Notes under the pieces: generated by a model | The model's input: the letters and a program-made list of their open reading frames with translations, nothing else | The model's database searches: none | What the model was told of the DNA's origin: nothing | Assembly (NCBI GenBank): GCA_005217565.1 | Contig: SJCO01000005.1 | Coordinates: forward strand, 124,001 to 188,000 | Reading direction: 5' to 3' | DNA length: 64,000 nt | From: Puteibacter caeruleilacunae | GTDB lineage: Bacteria; Bacteroidota; Bacteroidia; Bacteroidales; Prolixibacteraceae | Position numbers and translations under genes: made by a program | Shown here: positions 32,246 through 42,126 of the stretch, in pieces | How positions within the stretch are numbered: the first letter of the stretch is position 1 | How the letters are laid out: every line of letters begins with the position of its first letter

Positions 32246-33445
32246 ATGGAGAATTTTGAATTTTATAATCCTGTAAGAATTATTTCAGGAAATGGAGAAG
32301 TAGTAAGGATTAAAGACGAAGTAGAGCAGCTAGGAAAATCAGCATTGATAGTATCTTATCAGGAATCTGAGTTCATGCGTCCACTGTTAGACTCAGTAAA
32401 TAAAAATTTAACAGATGCCAATATCAGGGTAACTGAACTTTTTGATGTTGTTGCCAATCCATTGGTGTGTACTGCTAAAAAAGGAATTGAGCTGTGTACT
32501 GCTAACCAGGTAGATGTTGTAATCGGTATTGGAGGAGGTAGCGTAATGGATACAGCCAAGATTATTGCTGCAGGAGTGAAATATAAAGGTGACATTTGGA
32601 ACATGTTTTATAGTCGCCACGATAAGTTCGATAATGTTCCTCCAACTGAGGCTTTACCAATTATTACTATACCAACAGTTCCGGCTACATCTAGTGAGAT
32701 GAATAATGCAGCAGTTATTACTAACGAGGAGACTGCCGAGAAGGCTTATGTATTTGGTAATTGCTTGTATCCAACGGTTTCTATTTTAGATCCAGAGTTG
32801 TTGGTATCTCTACCGGCTTACCAGACTGCATGTGGTGCGGCAGATGCAATTTCTCACTGTTTGGAAGTATACCTGAATAATACTGTGAAAAATCCAGTTC
32901 AGTATGGTTATATGGAGGTGATAGCGCGAACTGTTATCGAAAACTCAGTCGATGTTTTAGCTGATCCTGAGAATGTTGAATTACGCGGAATACAGCAGTG
33001 GACAGCAACAGTGGCATGGAATGGAATGACTACTCCAGGTATGGCAGGATTTTTCCCAATGCATACTATCGGTCATACATTATCAGCTCAGTTTAATATT
33101 GCACATGGACATACTCTTGCGCTGATTATGCCAGCCTTTATGCGTTATATGAAAAATGAATTGCCTGAAAGATACATCGATTTTGCACGTAATATTATGG
33201 GTAAAGATGTTGTGGGTATTGAGGAACCTAAAGCTATTGAAGCTGGAATCGATGCCTTTGAGGGGTACTTGAATAAAATTGGATTGAAAACCAAATTGAA
33301 GGAACTAGATATTCGTGAGGTTCAACTTGAAATGATTGCCGATCAAACCTTGAAAGTATATGGCGATGATAATGGATTGGTAGGAGCTGTTCGACCACTT
33401 GACCGCAAGGATATATTAAATATTCTACAGTTGGCATTTAATTAA
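32246..33445 (+). CDS. Iron-containing alcohol dehydrogenase
   Basis: A 399-residue group III alcohol dehydrogenase, cytoplasmic. The N-terminal dinucleotide-binding half has VDVVIGIGGGSVMDTAKIIA (GGGS pyrophosphate-binding loop, about 91-110). The C-terminal metal domain shows ADAISHCLE and HTIGHTLSAQFNIAHGHTLA, which supply the conserved aspartate and histidine ligands. It interconverts an alcohol and an aldehyde or ketone with NAD(P)H; butanol dehydrogenase/YqhD-type enzymes are the nearest in feel, but substrate is not predictable. The ATG at 32246 is preferred over the TTG at 32234. It lies between the IclR gene (34 bases) and the propeller gene (12 bases). Confidence 0.92.
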   Translation: MENFEFYNPVRIISGNGEVVRIKDEVEQLGKSALIVSYQESEFMRPLLDSVNKNLTDANIRVTELFDVVANPLVCTAKKGIELCTANQVDVVIGIGGGSVMDTAKIIAAGVKYKGDIWNMFYSRHDKFDNVPPTEALPIITIPTVPATSSEMNNAAVITNEETAEKAYVFGNCLYPTVSILDPELLVSLPAYQTACGAADAISHCLEVYLNNTVKNPVQYGYMEVIARTVIENSVDVLADPENVELRGIQQWTATVAWNGMTTPGMAGFFPMHTIGHTLSAQFNIAHGHTLALIMPAFMRYMKNELPERYIDFARNIMGKDVVGIEEPKAIEAGIDAFEGYLNKIGLKTKLKELDIREVQLEMIADQTLKVYGDDNGLVGAVRPLDRKDILNILQLAFN

Positions 33446-33457
33446 ATCAGAATATCG

Positions 33458-34384
33458 ATGAAACAGTTAATAAAATCACTCCTATTCTTGGTGGTTCTGA
33501 TTATAGGAACCAATGTTATAGCAGGAGAAAAAGACAAGGTTGTTAAGCACCGTTTTATTGCTTCGGGACACGGCTTCCAGAAAATAGTTATTGTTAATGA
33601 GGATAAACAGATTGAATGGGAGTACAAAGTTGCCGGACAGTGTAACGATTTGAGTGTGCTATCTGATCAAACGATCTTATTCAGTACTGTTGATGGGGCA
33701 AAACTAATCAACCTTGCAAAAGAGACTCTATGGGTGTTTAAAGGAGAGGCAGGAACAGAAATACAATCGGCATCGCCATTGAAAAATGGTAATTTTCTGA
33801 TAATGCAGAATGGTAATCCTGCAAAGTTGATGGAGATCTCCCGCTCTGGAAAAATTGCCAAAGAGATAATTATTCCTACCAATACCAACAAGCCTCATGG
33901 TCAGTTTCGTAATATTCGAAAGACCAATCAAGATACTTATTTGATTGGTTACATGCATGGCGATAAAGTTTGCGAATTTGATGGAGATGGTAAATTGGTA
34001 AGAACCATAAAAACACCAAAGCATGCCAATGTATACTCTGCAGTTCGATTGAAAAATGGAAATACCTTAATTGCTTGTGGCGATGGGCATGAGTTGGTTG
34101 AGGTAGACAAAGAAGGTGAGATTGTGTGGCATGTAAAAGAAAATGATTTGCCTGGTTGCCCTTTGCGATTTGTTGGAGGAGTTCAGCGTCTTCGTAATGG
34201 AAATACAGTTATTTGCAATTGGGGAGGTCATGGTCACAAAGGTGAACAAGCGCAGTTAATTGAAATTACTCCTGATAAGAAAATCGTTTGGCAGGTAAAC
34301 GATTGGAAAAATTTCGGTGCTTTAAGCACGTGTCAAATTCTAGACGAAAAAGGAAAAATGGAAAAGGGGCAGCTTGAACGCTAG
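33458..34384 (+). CDS. Secreted six-bladed beta-propeller protein (PQQ-like repeats)
   Basis: A 308-residue exported protein with a signal peptide (1-22). Repeats of the type 'hhEhDxxGchhW' are spread across it: IVNEDKQIEWEY (45-56), LINLAKETLWVF (83-94), LMEISRSGKIAKEI (124-137), VCEFDGDGKLVRTI (171-184), LVEVDKEGEIVWHV (213-226) and LIEITPDKKIVWQV (267-280). 'LKNGNTLIA'-type strands lie between. This indicates a six-bladed propeller like those in PQQ-binding-like proteins, but no catalytic residue set is evident. Last gene of the IclR cassette. It may bind or sense a ligand in the periplasm; function is not known. Confidence 0.8.
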   Translation: MKQLIKSLLFLVVLIIGTNVIAGEKDKVVKHRFIASGHGFQKIVIVNEDKQIEWEYKVAGQCNDLSVLSDQTILFSTVDGAKLINLAKETLWVFKGEAGTEIQSASPLKNGNFLIMQNGNPAKLMEISRSGKIAKEIIIPTNTNKPHGQFRNIRKTNQDTYLIGYMHGDKVCEFDGDGKLVRTIKTPKHANVYSAVRLKNGNTLIACGDGHELVEVDKEGEIVWHVKENDLPGCPLRFVGGVQRLRNGNTVICNWGGHGHKGEQAQLIEITPDKKIVWQVNDWKNFGALSTCQILDEKGKMEKGQLER

Positions 34385-34416
34385 CATCTACTTTTGTTTT
34401 TAGAATATATTGATGT

Positions 34417-34466
34417 AGAGTGGAATATGCCAGATTGCAAGTCTGGATATTTCACTCTTTTTTTTT
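34417..34466 (+). terminator. Strong terminator of IclR cassette
   Basis: An 18-base stem with two mismatches (AGAGTG at 34417 through CACTCT ending 34458, loop TTGCAAG), followed by T9 that runs into the last codon of the convergent AraC gene. Confidence 0.88.
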
Positions 34467-35469
34467 ATCCTCTCATTTTGCGATACTCTTTGGGAGTTAG
34501 CGATGTATACTTTTTAAATAACCTCGAGAAGTAGGGCATACTCTTAAAACCACACTCTTCAAAAATCTGCTTGATTGGTTTCTCAGTTGAGAGCAATAAA
34601 TATTGTGCTTTCTCAATTCGTTTTGTAATAATGTACTCACCAGGGGGAATGCTAACCGCTTTTTTGAAAATTCGAGTAAAATGATCAGTCGATAAGTAGG
34701 CCATTTTTGCCAATGTTCCAATTTGAATATCTTCTCTAAGATTATCCTGAATATAGATTAATATTTCATTTAGATGATAGAAATTAACACTACTGCTCGA
34801 AGAATCCTGTTCTGTTGAGATGAAGCGTGCCAATAATAATTCAAGTATTGCTCTGGTTTCAAGTTGATGAGAGATTGATTGCTCAGGTTTTGACTTGTTC
34901 AACCATTCCTTCTTTTGGTATATATCTGGATCTAAAGTAAGAAGTTTGAGGTCGGGATTTAATGTTAAAAGTCGCTTTAGAAGTAACTCCTCCATGCCTT
35001 CTAACTTTACTTGTATATGTGTTTTGTAAGTGTTATATATGTTAAGTCCATTTAGCAATCTTGCACTGAAATGAATGTAGATGTGATCAAGATTTTTTTC
35101 AAAGAAATAAGAGCACGGAGTGAAGCTTGGAACCAGGTACAAATATCCTGGCTCTGTAATAATTTTTTGACCATCAATTAATAGCCAACCTTTACCTTCT
35201 GTAATCAGGTAGATCCTAGAAAAAGGACTAATCACATAAGGATATTTTGAATCTTCAGGAAATCGAGAATGTGCAATGTTTTTTAGCTCAAACTTAATAA
35301 GGTGTTCGATGTTTTGTTTGCTCACGGTATTGAGTAATAGTAATGTATGTAAATGTGATTTGGTAAATATACGTAAATAATGACGGAATTGTGCAAATAC
35401 AAGAAAGAATAATTCAATTTTAAGTGTGATGAATATTCTACTTTTATGGTGTCTCGAAAAAGGATACAT
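34465..35469 (-). CDS. AraC-family transcriptional regulator (cupin + AraC HTH)
   Basis: Up to 334 residues on the minus strand. The N-terminal sensing domain is a cupin-like beta-barrel (FELKNIAHSRFPEDSKYPYVISPFSRIYLITEGKGWLLIDGQ region, about 61-105). The C-terminal AraC domain (about 230-334) has ILIYIQDNLREDIQIGTLAKMAYLSTDHFTRIFKK and IKQIFEECGFKSMPYFSRLFKKYTSLTPKEYRK, two helix-turn-helices. The first about 48 residues of the longest frame (from ATG 35469) look unlike a regulator; GTG at 35325 is a more natural start, giving 286 residues. It is divergent from the PUL 2 SusC at 35785 and is the likely regulator of that locus, which has no sigma/FecR. Confidence 0.87.
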   Translation of the reverse strand: MYPFSRHHKSRIFITLKIELFFLVFAQFRHYLRIFTKSHLHTLLLLNTVSKQNIEHLIKFELKNIAHSRFPEDSKYPYVISPFSRIYLITEGKGWLLIDGQKIITEPGYLYLVPSFTPCSYFFEKNLDHIYIHFSARLLNGLNIYNTYKTHIQVKLEGMEELLLKRLLTLNPDLKLLTLDPDIYQKKEWLNKSKPEQSISHQLETRAILELLLARFISTEQDSSSSSVNFYHLNEILIYIQDNLREDIQIGTLAKMAYLSTDHFTRIFKKAVSIPPGEYIITKRIEKAQYLLLSTEKPIKQIFEECGFKSMPYFSRLFKKYTSLTPKEYRKMRG

Positions 35470-35784
35470 ACGAGATATAAACTAAACAGAATAACGAAAA
35501 GAAAGACCTAAAATACGGAATTTTTATACAATTATTTGGTTGGATTTAGCATAGGATCCATCTCCAATTTTATCATCTGTCTATCATTTTATGATGCTAG
35601 ATCGAGTGGGAAATTATTGTCCTTATGTTAATATATCTGACAAAAATAACCAACATTAATAAAAATAATATGCTTATGAAACATGACTATGAAGAAAAAT
35701 TACAAAGAAAAGAAATGTATCCTATGAGAAGATTTTTAAGCGTGATTAAAAAACAATCAAATCAAACTTACTTACTAACGAATT
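35470..35784. other. 315-base divergent promoter region of AraC gene and PUL 2
   Basis: AT-rich, no gene. It should carry promoters for both directions and the AraC site. I found no full TTG/TAnnTTTG pair; TATATCTG (35632-35639) is a one-mismatch -7 box, with TTG at a non-standard 12 bases. A weak promoter is expected of an activator-dependent gene. Confidence 0.4.
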
Positions 35785-38700
35785 ATGATGAAAACTAGAG
35801 ACAAATTGCCTTTATTAAACTTAAGGGGTTTGTTAATTTTAAAAACCCTGTTAGTTATATTCCTTATTAGTGGAAGTGAACTGCATGGAAGTAATCCTGT
35901 TGATTCCCAAATTCAGGCAGAAAAAGGGAAGAAAATTACAGGTAAAGTAGTCGATTCTAATGGTGTGGCACTACCAGGTGTAACAGTCACAGTATTTGGA
36001 TCAACCAGAGGTGTGATAACTGATATTGATGGTCAGTTTGAAATACCAGGAATTGAGTCGACTGATAAATTGGTTTTTTCGTTTATTGGAATGGATGCTC
36101 AAACGATTGAGGTGGGATCCAGAAGCGAGTTGAATGTTACACTAAATGAGAAGACCGAAGAGCTTGCCGATGTAACAATTGTGGCATTTGGTAAGCAGAA
36201 AAAAGAGAGTGTAATTGCATCGGTTGAGACTGTTAAAACCGAGGAGTTAAAAATCCCTTCGAGTAACTTAACGACAGCACTGGCAGGTCGTATGTCAGGT
36301 GTGATTTCTTATCAACGAAGTGGTGAACCAGGTCAGGATAATGCCGAGTTCTTTGTCCGTGGTGTTACTACTTTTGGTTATAAGAAGGATCCACTTATTT
36401 TGATCGATGGAGTAGAATTAAGCTCCGAAGATTTGGCAAAATTACAACCTGATGATATCGCCAGCTTTAGTATTATGAAGGATGCTACAGCAACTGCGTT
36501 GTACGGTGCTCGTGGTGCAAACGGTGTTATTCTTGTAACAACAAAAGAAGGTAAAGAAGGTAAAGCTAATATCTCAGTAAGATTTGAGAATTCTTTATCC
36601 CAACCAACCAAAAAGATTGATTTGGCGGATCCTATTACCTATATGAAGCTTAACAATGAGGCTGTTAGGACAAGAGATCGTTTGGGAATACTACCATATT
36701 CATACGATAAAATAGCAGGAACTGAGCAAGGTCTTGATCCATTGGTATATCCAGCCAACGACTGGTATAAGAAATTGTTCAAGGATCAGACGATGAACCA
36801 ACGTTTAAACTTTAGTATTAGTGGTGGTGGAAAAGTTGCTCGATACTACATCGCTGGTACTGTGAGTCAGGATAATGGAGTGTTAAAGGTTGATAAAAAG
36901 AACAACTTTAACAGTAACATTGATTTGAAGAAGTATTTGCTTCGTTCTAATATCAATATTAACATCACCAAGACTACCGAGGCTATTGTTCGTTTTCATG
37001 GAACTTTCGATGATTATACCGGACCAATAGACGGTGGAGCAGGTCTTTATAATAAGGTGATGAGAAGTAATCCTGTATTATTCCCGGCTTACTACGAACC
37101 AGATGAAGCCAATAAGTTTAAGCAACACATTTTATTTGGTAATGCGGGTAATGGTAAGTTCATTAACCCTTATGCTGATATGGTTAAGGGGTATAAGGAC
37201 TACAGTAAAACATTGATGTTGGCACAGCTAGAGTTTAAGCAGAAGTTCGACTTCATTACTGAAGGTTTATCAGCTAGAATACTAGGTAATACTAACCGTC
37301 ATTCATATTTTGATGTGAGTCGTTTTTACAATCCATTCTACTATGAAATGTCGTATTACGATAAGCAAACAGGTGAGTATAGTCTTGATTTAATCAATGA
37401 AGGAGAGGGGACTGAATACCTGAACTATAATGAGGGGGGCAAAAGAATCAGTTCAATATTCTACCTGGAATCAGCCGTAAACTACAACCGTACTTTCGAG
37501 GATAAACATGGAGTGAGTGGTTTGTTGGTATATACCATGAGAGAACAGTTGAATGGTAATGCAGGAGATTTACACAAATCCTTACCTTACAGGAATAAAG
37601 GATTGTCTGGTCGTTTTACCTATTCATATGATTCACGTTATTTTGGAGAGTTTAACTTTGGATATAATGGATCAGAGCGCTTCTCGAAAGATAACAGATA
37701 TGGATTCTTCCCAGCTGCTGGTATTGGTTGGTTTGTATCAAATGAGCCATTTTGGGCTGGAGTAAATAAATCTATCTCTAAGCTTAAGCTTAAGGCGACC
37801 TATGGTATTGTAGGTAACGATGCTATTGGAAGTTCTAATGACCGTTTCTTTTATCTTTCAAGTGTAAATCTTGATAACGGAGGTAAAGGATTTAATTTCG
37901 GAACCAACTTCGATTACTCTAAAAAAGGAGTGTCTATTGGTCGCTATGAAAATAGAGATATTACCTGGGAGACAGCCAAAAAGCTAAACGTAGGTGTTGA
38001 ACTTGGTTTATTTGACAAGGTTGATATCAATGCCGATTTCTTTAGAGAAGATCGCTCAAATATCTTAATGAACAGAGCGTCTATTCCAACCACCATGGGA
38101 CTACAGGCAGGTATCCAAGCTAATATTGGAGAAGCAATGGGAAAAGGTGTTGATGTATCAATAGATTATCAGCAGAACTTCGACAGTGGTTTATGGATCA
38201 CTGCTCGTGGTAACTTTACCTATGCATCCAGTGAGTTTAAAGTAGTAGAGGAACCTGATTATCATTCTGCAGGAACACCTTGGTTATCTCAGGTTGGTCA
38301 ATCATTAGGTCAGCAATGGGGATATGTAGCAGAACGACTTTTCGTTGATGAATATGAGGTGGAGAATTCTCCTCGTCAAAACTTTGGTGAGTACATGGCA
38401 GGTGATATCAAATATAAGGATATCAATGGTGATGGAGAGATTACCTCATTAGACCAGGTGCCTATCGGATTCCCAACAACTCCTGAAATTGTGTATGGAT
38501 TTGGAGCTTCAGCAGGTTATAAGAATTTCGACTTCTCAATCTTCTTTCAGGGGCTAGGACGTGAATCATTCTGGATTGATGCCCAAAAAACTGCACCATT
38601 TGTTGATAATGATGGTAGTGGAAATGTAAATAGCAATAATGCATTGCTTGAAGTATATGCCAATGATCACTGGTCGGAAGCTAACAGAGATCTATTTGCA

Positions 38701-38985
38701 TTGTGGCCACGCTTATCTGTATCGCCTATTGAAAACAATACTCAACGTAGTACATGGTTTATGCGTAATGGAGCATTCCTAAGATTAAAGTCGGCCGAAA
38801 TAGGTTACTCTTTACCTCGAGGTTTAATTAATCGATGGAATATCAAAAAATTCAGGTTGTACTGTAGTGGAACCAACTTGTTAACGTTTAGTAAGTTCAA
38901 GTTGTGGGACCCTGAAATGGGAAGTAATGGTCTTGGATATCCAGTACAAACTGTCTTGAACCTAGGTTTCCAGGTGTCATTCTAA
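35785..38985 (+). CDS. SusC/RagA TonB-dependent transporter, no STN domain
   Basis: A 1066-residue outer-membrane transporter. A signal region (about 1-38) is followed by a carboxypeptidase-regulatory-like domain (about 50-125, ITGKVVDSNGVALPGVTVTV with STRGVITDIDGQF). The plug begins near ELADVTIVAFGKQKKES (about 131-147) and includes SIMKDATATALYGARGANGV. A 22-strand barrel ends LGFQVSF. Unlike the other three SusC proteins here it lacks the STN domain, which agrees with control by the divergent AraC protein rather than a sigma/FecR pair. The next gene (SusD) begins 30 bases later. Cargo unknown, because no enzymes accompany it. Confidence 0.95.
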   Translation: MMKTRDKLPLLNLRGLLILKTLLVIFLISGSELHGSNPVDSQIQAEKGKKITGKVVDSNGVALPGVTVTVFGSTRGVITDIDGQFEIPGIESTDKLVFSFIGMDAQTIEVGSRSELNVTLNEKTEELADVTIVAFGKQKKESVIASVETVKTEELKIPSSNLTTALAGRMSGVISYQRSGEPGQDNAEFFVRGVTTFGYKKDPLILIDGVELSSEDLAKLQPDDIASFSIMKDATATALYGARGANGVILVTTKEGKEGKANISVRFENSLSQPTKKIDLADPITYMKLNNEAVRTRDRLGILPYSYDKIAGTEQGLDPLVYPANDWYKKLFKDQTMNQRLNFSISGGGKVARYYIAGTVSQDNGVLKVDKKNNFNSNIDLKKYLLRSNININITKTTEAIVRFHGTFDDYTGPIDGGAGLYNKVMRSNPVLFPAYYEPDEANKFKQHILFGNAGNGKFINPYADMVKGYKDYSKTLMLAQLEFKQKFDFITEGLSARILGNTNRHSYFDVSRFYNPFYYEMSYYDKQTGEYSLDLINEGEGTEYLNYNEGGKRISSIFYLESAVNYNRTFEDKHGVSGLLVYTMREQLNGNAGDLHKSLPYRNKGLSGRFTYSYDSRYFGEFNFGYNGSERFSKDNRYGFFPAAGIGWFVSNEPFWAGVNKSISKLKLKATYGIVGNDAIGSSNDRFFYLSSVNLDNGGKGFNFGTNFDYSKKGVSIGRYENRDITWETAKKLNVGVELGLFDKVDINADFFREDRSNILMNRASIPTTMGLQAGIQANIGEAMGKGVDVSIDYQQNFDSGLWITARGNFTYASSEFKVVEEPDYHSAGTPWLSQVGQSLGQQWGYVAERLFVDEYEVENSPRQNFGEYMAGDIKYKDINGDGEITSLDQVPIGFPTTPEIVYGFGASAGYKNFDFSIFFQGLGRESFWIDAQKTAPFVDNDGSGNVNSNNALLEVYANDHWSEANRDLFALWPRLSVSPIENNTQRSTWFMRNGAFLRLKSAEIGYSLPRGLINRWNIKKFRLYCSGTNLLTFSKFKLWDPEMGSNGLGYPVQTVLNLGFQVSF

Positions 38986-39015
38986 GCTATGGTAAATACT
39001 TTAAAAAATATTCAA

Positions 39016-40893
39016 ATGAAACATATATATAAAATAACACTCGCGTTGATCGTTTTGGTTGGCTTTACCCGGTGCGATTATTTGGATGTTGTGCCAGATA
39101 ATGTTGCAACAGTCGACTATGCTTTTCGCGATAGGATAGGAGTTGAGAAATACTTGTTTACTTGTTACAACTATCTTCCCAAACATTCGGATGCATATTC
39201 CAATCCTGCAATTATGGGAGGAGATGAAATCTGGATGTATTATCCAGTTACGGTATATTATGGGAATACCACAACATTAAAGCTGGCACGTGGATTCCAG
39301 AATGTAAATGATCCGTTGGTGAACTACTGGGATGGTCGTCAAAGTGGAAGGTCAATGTTTCAGGCTGTCAGAGATTGCAATATCTTTCTTGAGCGTGTAT
39401 TTGAAGCAGGAGATTTAGATCCTTATGAAAGAGATAGAATGATCTCGGAGGTTAAGGTGCTAAAGGCATATTTCCTTTTCTGGATGATGCGTATGTATGG
39501 ACCAATTCCAATTATGAAGGAAAATCTGCCTGTTACCTCTACAAGTGAAGAGGTTAGGATTGAACAGCAATCAATAAGCGAGGTGGTAACATACGCAGTG
39601 TCTTTGATTGATGAGGCAATAGAAAATCTTCCTTCACGTATTCAGGATAAAGCGTCGGAGTTGGGGCGTTTAACTAAACCAGCAGCACTATCGATTAAGG
39701 CAAAGATTTTACTTACTGCAGCTAGTCCTCTGTTTAATGGTAATCGCGATTTTAGTAGTTATCCTGGATTCAAAGCCAAAGATGAATCGCTGTGGGGACA
39801 AGCAGCAGAGGCATGTAAACAAGCTATTGACGCATGTGAAGAGGCTGGTCATAGACTATATACTTTTACCGACTTTAAACCAATCACTGACTCTACCAGG
39901 GTGAAGATGAGTATTCGTAACAGTGTTTGTGACAAATGGAATGATGAATTGATTTGGGGTAACTCAGGTGGTGGAATTGCAGCTTTTATACAGAATATGG
40001 CGCATCCTCATCTAGATCCTACCACAGTTAAAAATCAGGTGATTAAAACCTTTTTGGCCCCTCCATTGAGAATGGCAGAACAGTTTTACACGCAGCATGG
40101 AGTGCCAATCAGTGAAGATAAAACGTGGGATTACGACAATCGATATCAATTGCGAACAGCACAGACTGATGACCGATATTATATAAAAGAAGGTTATAAG
40201 ACTGCTGCATTGCATTTCGATAGAGAACCTCGTTTTTATGCCAACTTAGGATTTGATGGCGGACGTTGGTATGGACAAGGTAAACTTTCAGATGAAGAGG
40301 CATGGACTTTTAAGAATAAAAAAGGACAAACAGGTGCTCGTGTTTCCGCAGGTTTATATACTGTAACAGGTTACACTGTTAAGAAACTTGTTCACTATGA
40401 GAATACTGTAACCGAGAATAGTTACAATCGCAATAACTATCCTTTCCCAATCATTCGTCTTGCTGATGTTTACTTGATGTATGCCGAGGCATTGAATGAG
40501 GCAAATGGTCCAAGTGACGAAGTGTATACTTATCTTGATAAAGTTAGGGAAAGAGCAGGCTTGAATGGTGTTGTTGAAAGTTGGGATCAATATTCAAATA
40601 ATCCTGAAAAAGCTAAATCACAAGAAGGATTGAGAGAAATTATTCACCAGGAGAGACTTATTGAAATGGCCTTTGAAGGGCAACGCTTCTGGGATGTTAG
40701 ACGTTGGGAAGAGGCCGAAGATCTAATGAATGAACCAATTCAAGGTTGGGATATTACCGGAGAAACTCCCGAGGATTACTACAGTGTGAGAACCCTATTT
40801 GTTCCAGAGTTTACCAGGAAGGAATATTTCTGGCCAATCAAAGAGACAAATTTGATCGTTAATTCTAAGCTGAAACAAAATCCAGGTTGGTAA
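39016..40893 (+). CDS. SusD/RagB-family lipoprotein
   Basis: A 625-residue surface lipoprotein. Starting at ATG 39016 places the lipobox cysteine at C20 (LVGFTRC); the upstream ATG at 38989 adds nine residues and weakens the signal peptide. SusD features are CDYLDVVPDN at the mature N-terminus, RMISEVKVLKAYFLFWMMRMYGPIPI (about 140-165), the late IIRLADVYLMYAEALNEANG, the REIIHQERLIEMAFEGQRFWDVRRW signature and the final NSKLKQNPGW. At 625 residues it is longer than most SusDs here (520-575). It pairs with the SusC upstream. Confidence 0.94.
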   Translation: MKHIYKITLALIVLVGFTRCDYLDVVPDNVATVDYAFRDRIGVEKYLFTCYNYLPKHSDAYSNPAIMGGDEIWMYYPVTVYYGNTTTLKLARGFQNVNDPLVNYWDGRQSGRSMFQAVRDCNIFLERVFEAGDLDPYERDRMISEVKVLKAYFLFWMMRMYGPIPIMKENLPVTSTSEEVRIEQQSISEVVTYAVSLIDEAIENLPSRIQDKASELGRLTKPAALSIKAKILLTAASPLFNGNRDFSSYPGFKAKDESLWGQAAEACKQAIDACEEAGHRLYTFTDFKPITDSTRVKMSIRNSVCDKWNDELIWGNSGGGIAAFIQNMAHPHLDPTTVKNQVIKTFLAPPLRMAEQFYTQHGVPISEDKTWDYDNRYQLRTAQTDDRYYIKEGYKTAALHFDREPRFYANLGFDGGRWYGQGKLSDEEAWTFKNKKGQTGARVSAGLYTVTGYTVKKLVHYENTVTENSYNRNNYPFPIIRLADVYLMYAEALNEANGPSDEVYTYLDKVRERAGLNGVVESWDQYSNNPEKAKSQEGLREIIHQERLIEMAFEGQRFWDVRRWEEAEDLMNEPIQGWDITGETPEDYYSVRTLFVPEFTRKEYFWPIKETNLIVNSKLKQNPGW

Positions 40894-40924
40894 ACGTGTT
40901 TAATTAGAAAAATGTAGATTGATT

Positions 40925-42097
40925 ATGAGATATTTATATTTTACAATAATACTTGCTATCGTCTTTTGTGTAGCATGTGATGATGAACCTATAGGTCAAA
41001 CTCCTTCTGATGCTACTGCTCCTGGAGCAGTGTCGAATGTATCGGTTGAAAATATCAGTGGAGGTGCAAAACTAACCTATGAGGTTTCAAAGGATAAGGA
41101 TTTACTATATGTGAAGGCAGTTTACTCCATAGCACCAGGAAAAGATATGGAAGTGAAGTCGTCATATTATACAAATAATTTGCTTGTTGAGGGATTTGGT
41201 GATACCAATGCGCATCAGGTGAAATTGTATGCCGTTGACAGAAGTGGAAACGAATCGGAAGCAGTAACAGTTGAGGTTAATCCTCTGAAGCCAAATATGA
41301 AGATGGTGCAGGAAACCATAACAATGGCTGATGATTTTGGTGGAGTTAATATCAAATGGGAAAATAGCAATAAAGCTGAGCTTGCAATTGTTATCATGAG
41401 TAAGGACTCAATAGGTGAATGGTTTGATGTTGAGACTCTTTACACTGGAATGGAGGAAGGAAGCTATTCGGTTAGAGGATTTAATACAGATCCAAGAACC
41501 TTTGGTGTGGTTGTAAGAGACCGTTGGGAGAACTTAAGTGATACAGTGCAAGGAGAGTTTAATCCTTTACTGGAAATAGAACTGGATAAAGCTAATTTTG
41601 GTACTTACGTATTACCAACCGATAAAAGTTCAGATTATGGCTGGCCAATTGAAGGATTATGGGATGGAAAATTAACCAGAGGATACCACACTGCAGTAGG
41701 TTCAGGTATGCCTCAGCAGGTAACCATTGATTTAGGGGCTGAAGTAAAACTTAGTCGCTATAAAATCTGGCAGCGACAGGACAATTGGATTTGGACCCAT
41801 GGTAATCCTCGTAGATGGGAAATCTGGGGATCTGTTCATCCTGCTGCTGATGGAAGCTATGACGGCTGGGTAAAAATGCTTGATTGCGAAAATGTGAAGC
41901 CTTCAGGTCTGCCGGCAGGTGAGAACTCAAATGAAGATGTTGCCTTAGCTAAACGAGGTGATGAATTTGTGTTTGATTTGAATAGCGAGCCTGTACGTTA
42001 TATCCGTTTGAGAACTTTAGAAACCTGGTCGGGTGGTGACTTTATGCACGTTGCAGAAATGTCATTCTGGGGACAGCCAGCTGTTGAAGAGAATTAA
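40925..42097 (+). CDS. Surface lipoprotein with DUF4959-DUF5126-discoidin-like domains
   Basis: A 390-residue lipoprotein with lipobox cysteine C18 (FCVAC), using ATG 40925 rather than TTG 40919. Domain order is a fibronectin-like DUF4959 (about 25-120, PGAVSNVSVENISGGAKLTY, DLLYVKAVYSI), a DUF5126-like domain (about 125-215), and a C-terminal DUF5000/F5-8 type C (discoidin) domain (about 230-390, GMPQQVTIDLGAEVKLSRYK, PRRWEIWGS, VRYIRLRTLETW, MSFWGQ). Such proteins occupy the surface glycan-binding position after SusD. It is homologous to the next gene through the discoidin-like part, suggesting duplication and divergence. It binds, and does not cleave, carbohydrate. Confidence 0.85.
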   Translation: MRYLYFTIILAIVFCVACDDEPIGQTPSDATAPGAVSNVSVENISGGAKLTYEVSKDKDLLYVKAVYSIAPGKDMEVKSSYYTNNLLVEGFGDTNAHQVKLYAVDRSGNESEAVTVEVNPLKPNMKMVQETITMADDFGGVNIKWENSNKAELAIVIMSKDSIGEWFDVETLYTGMEEGSYSVRGFNTDPRTFGVVVRDRWENLSDTVQGEFNPLLEIELDKANFGTYVLPTDKSSDYGWPIEGLWDGKLTRGYHTAVGSGMPQQVTIDLGAEVKLSRYKIWQRQDNWIWTHGNPRRWEIWGSVHPAADGSYDGWVKMLDCENVKPSGLPAGENSNEDVALAKRGDEFVFDLNSEPVRYIRLRTLETWSGGDFMHVAEMSFWGQPAVEEN

Positions 42098-42126
42098 TCC
42101 TGTACTAATACAATTATTAATTGAAA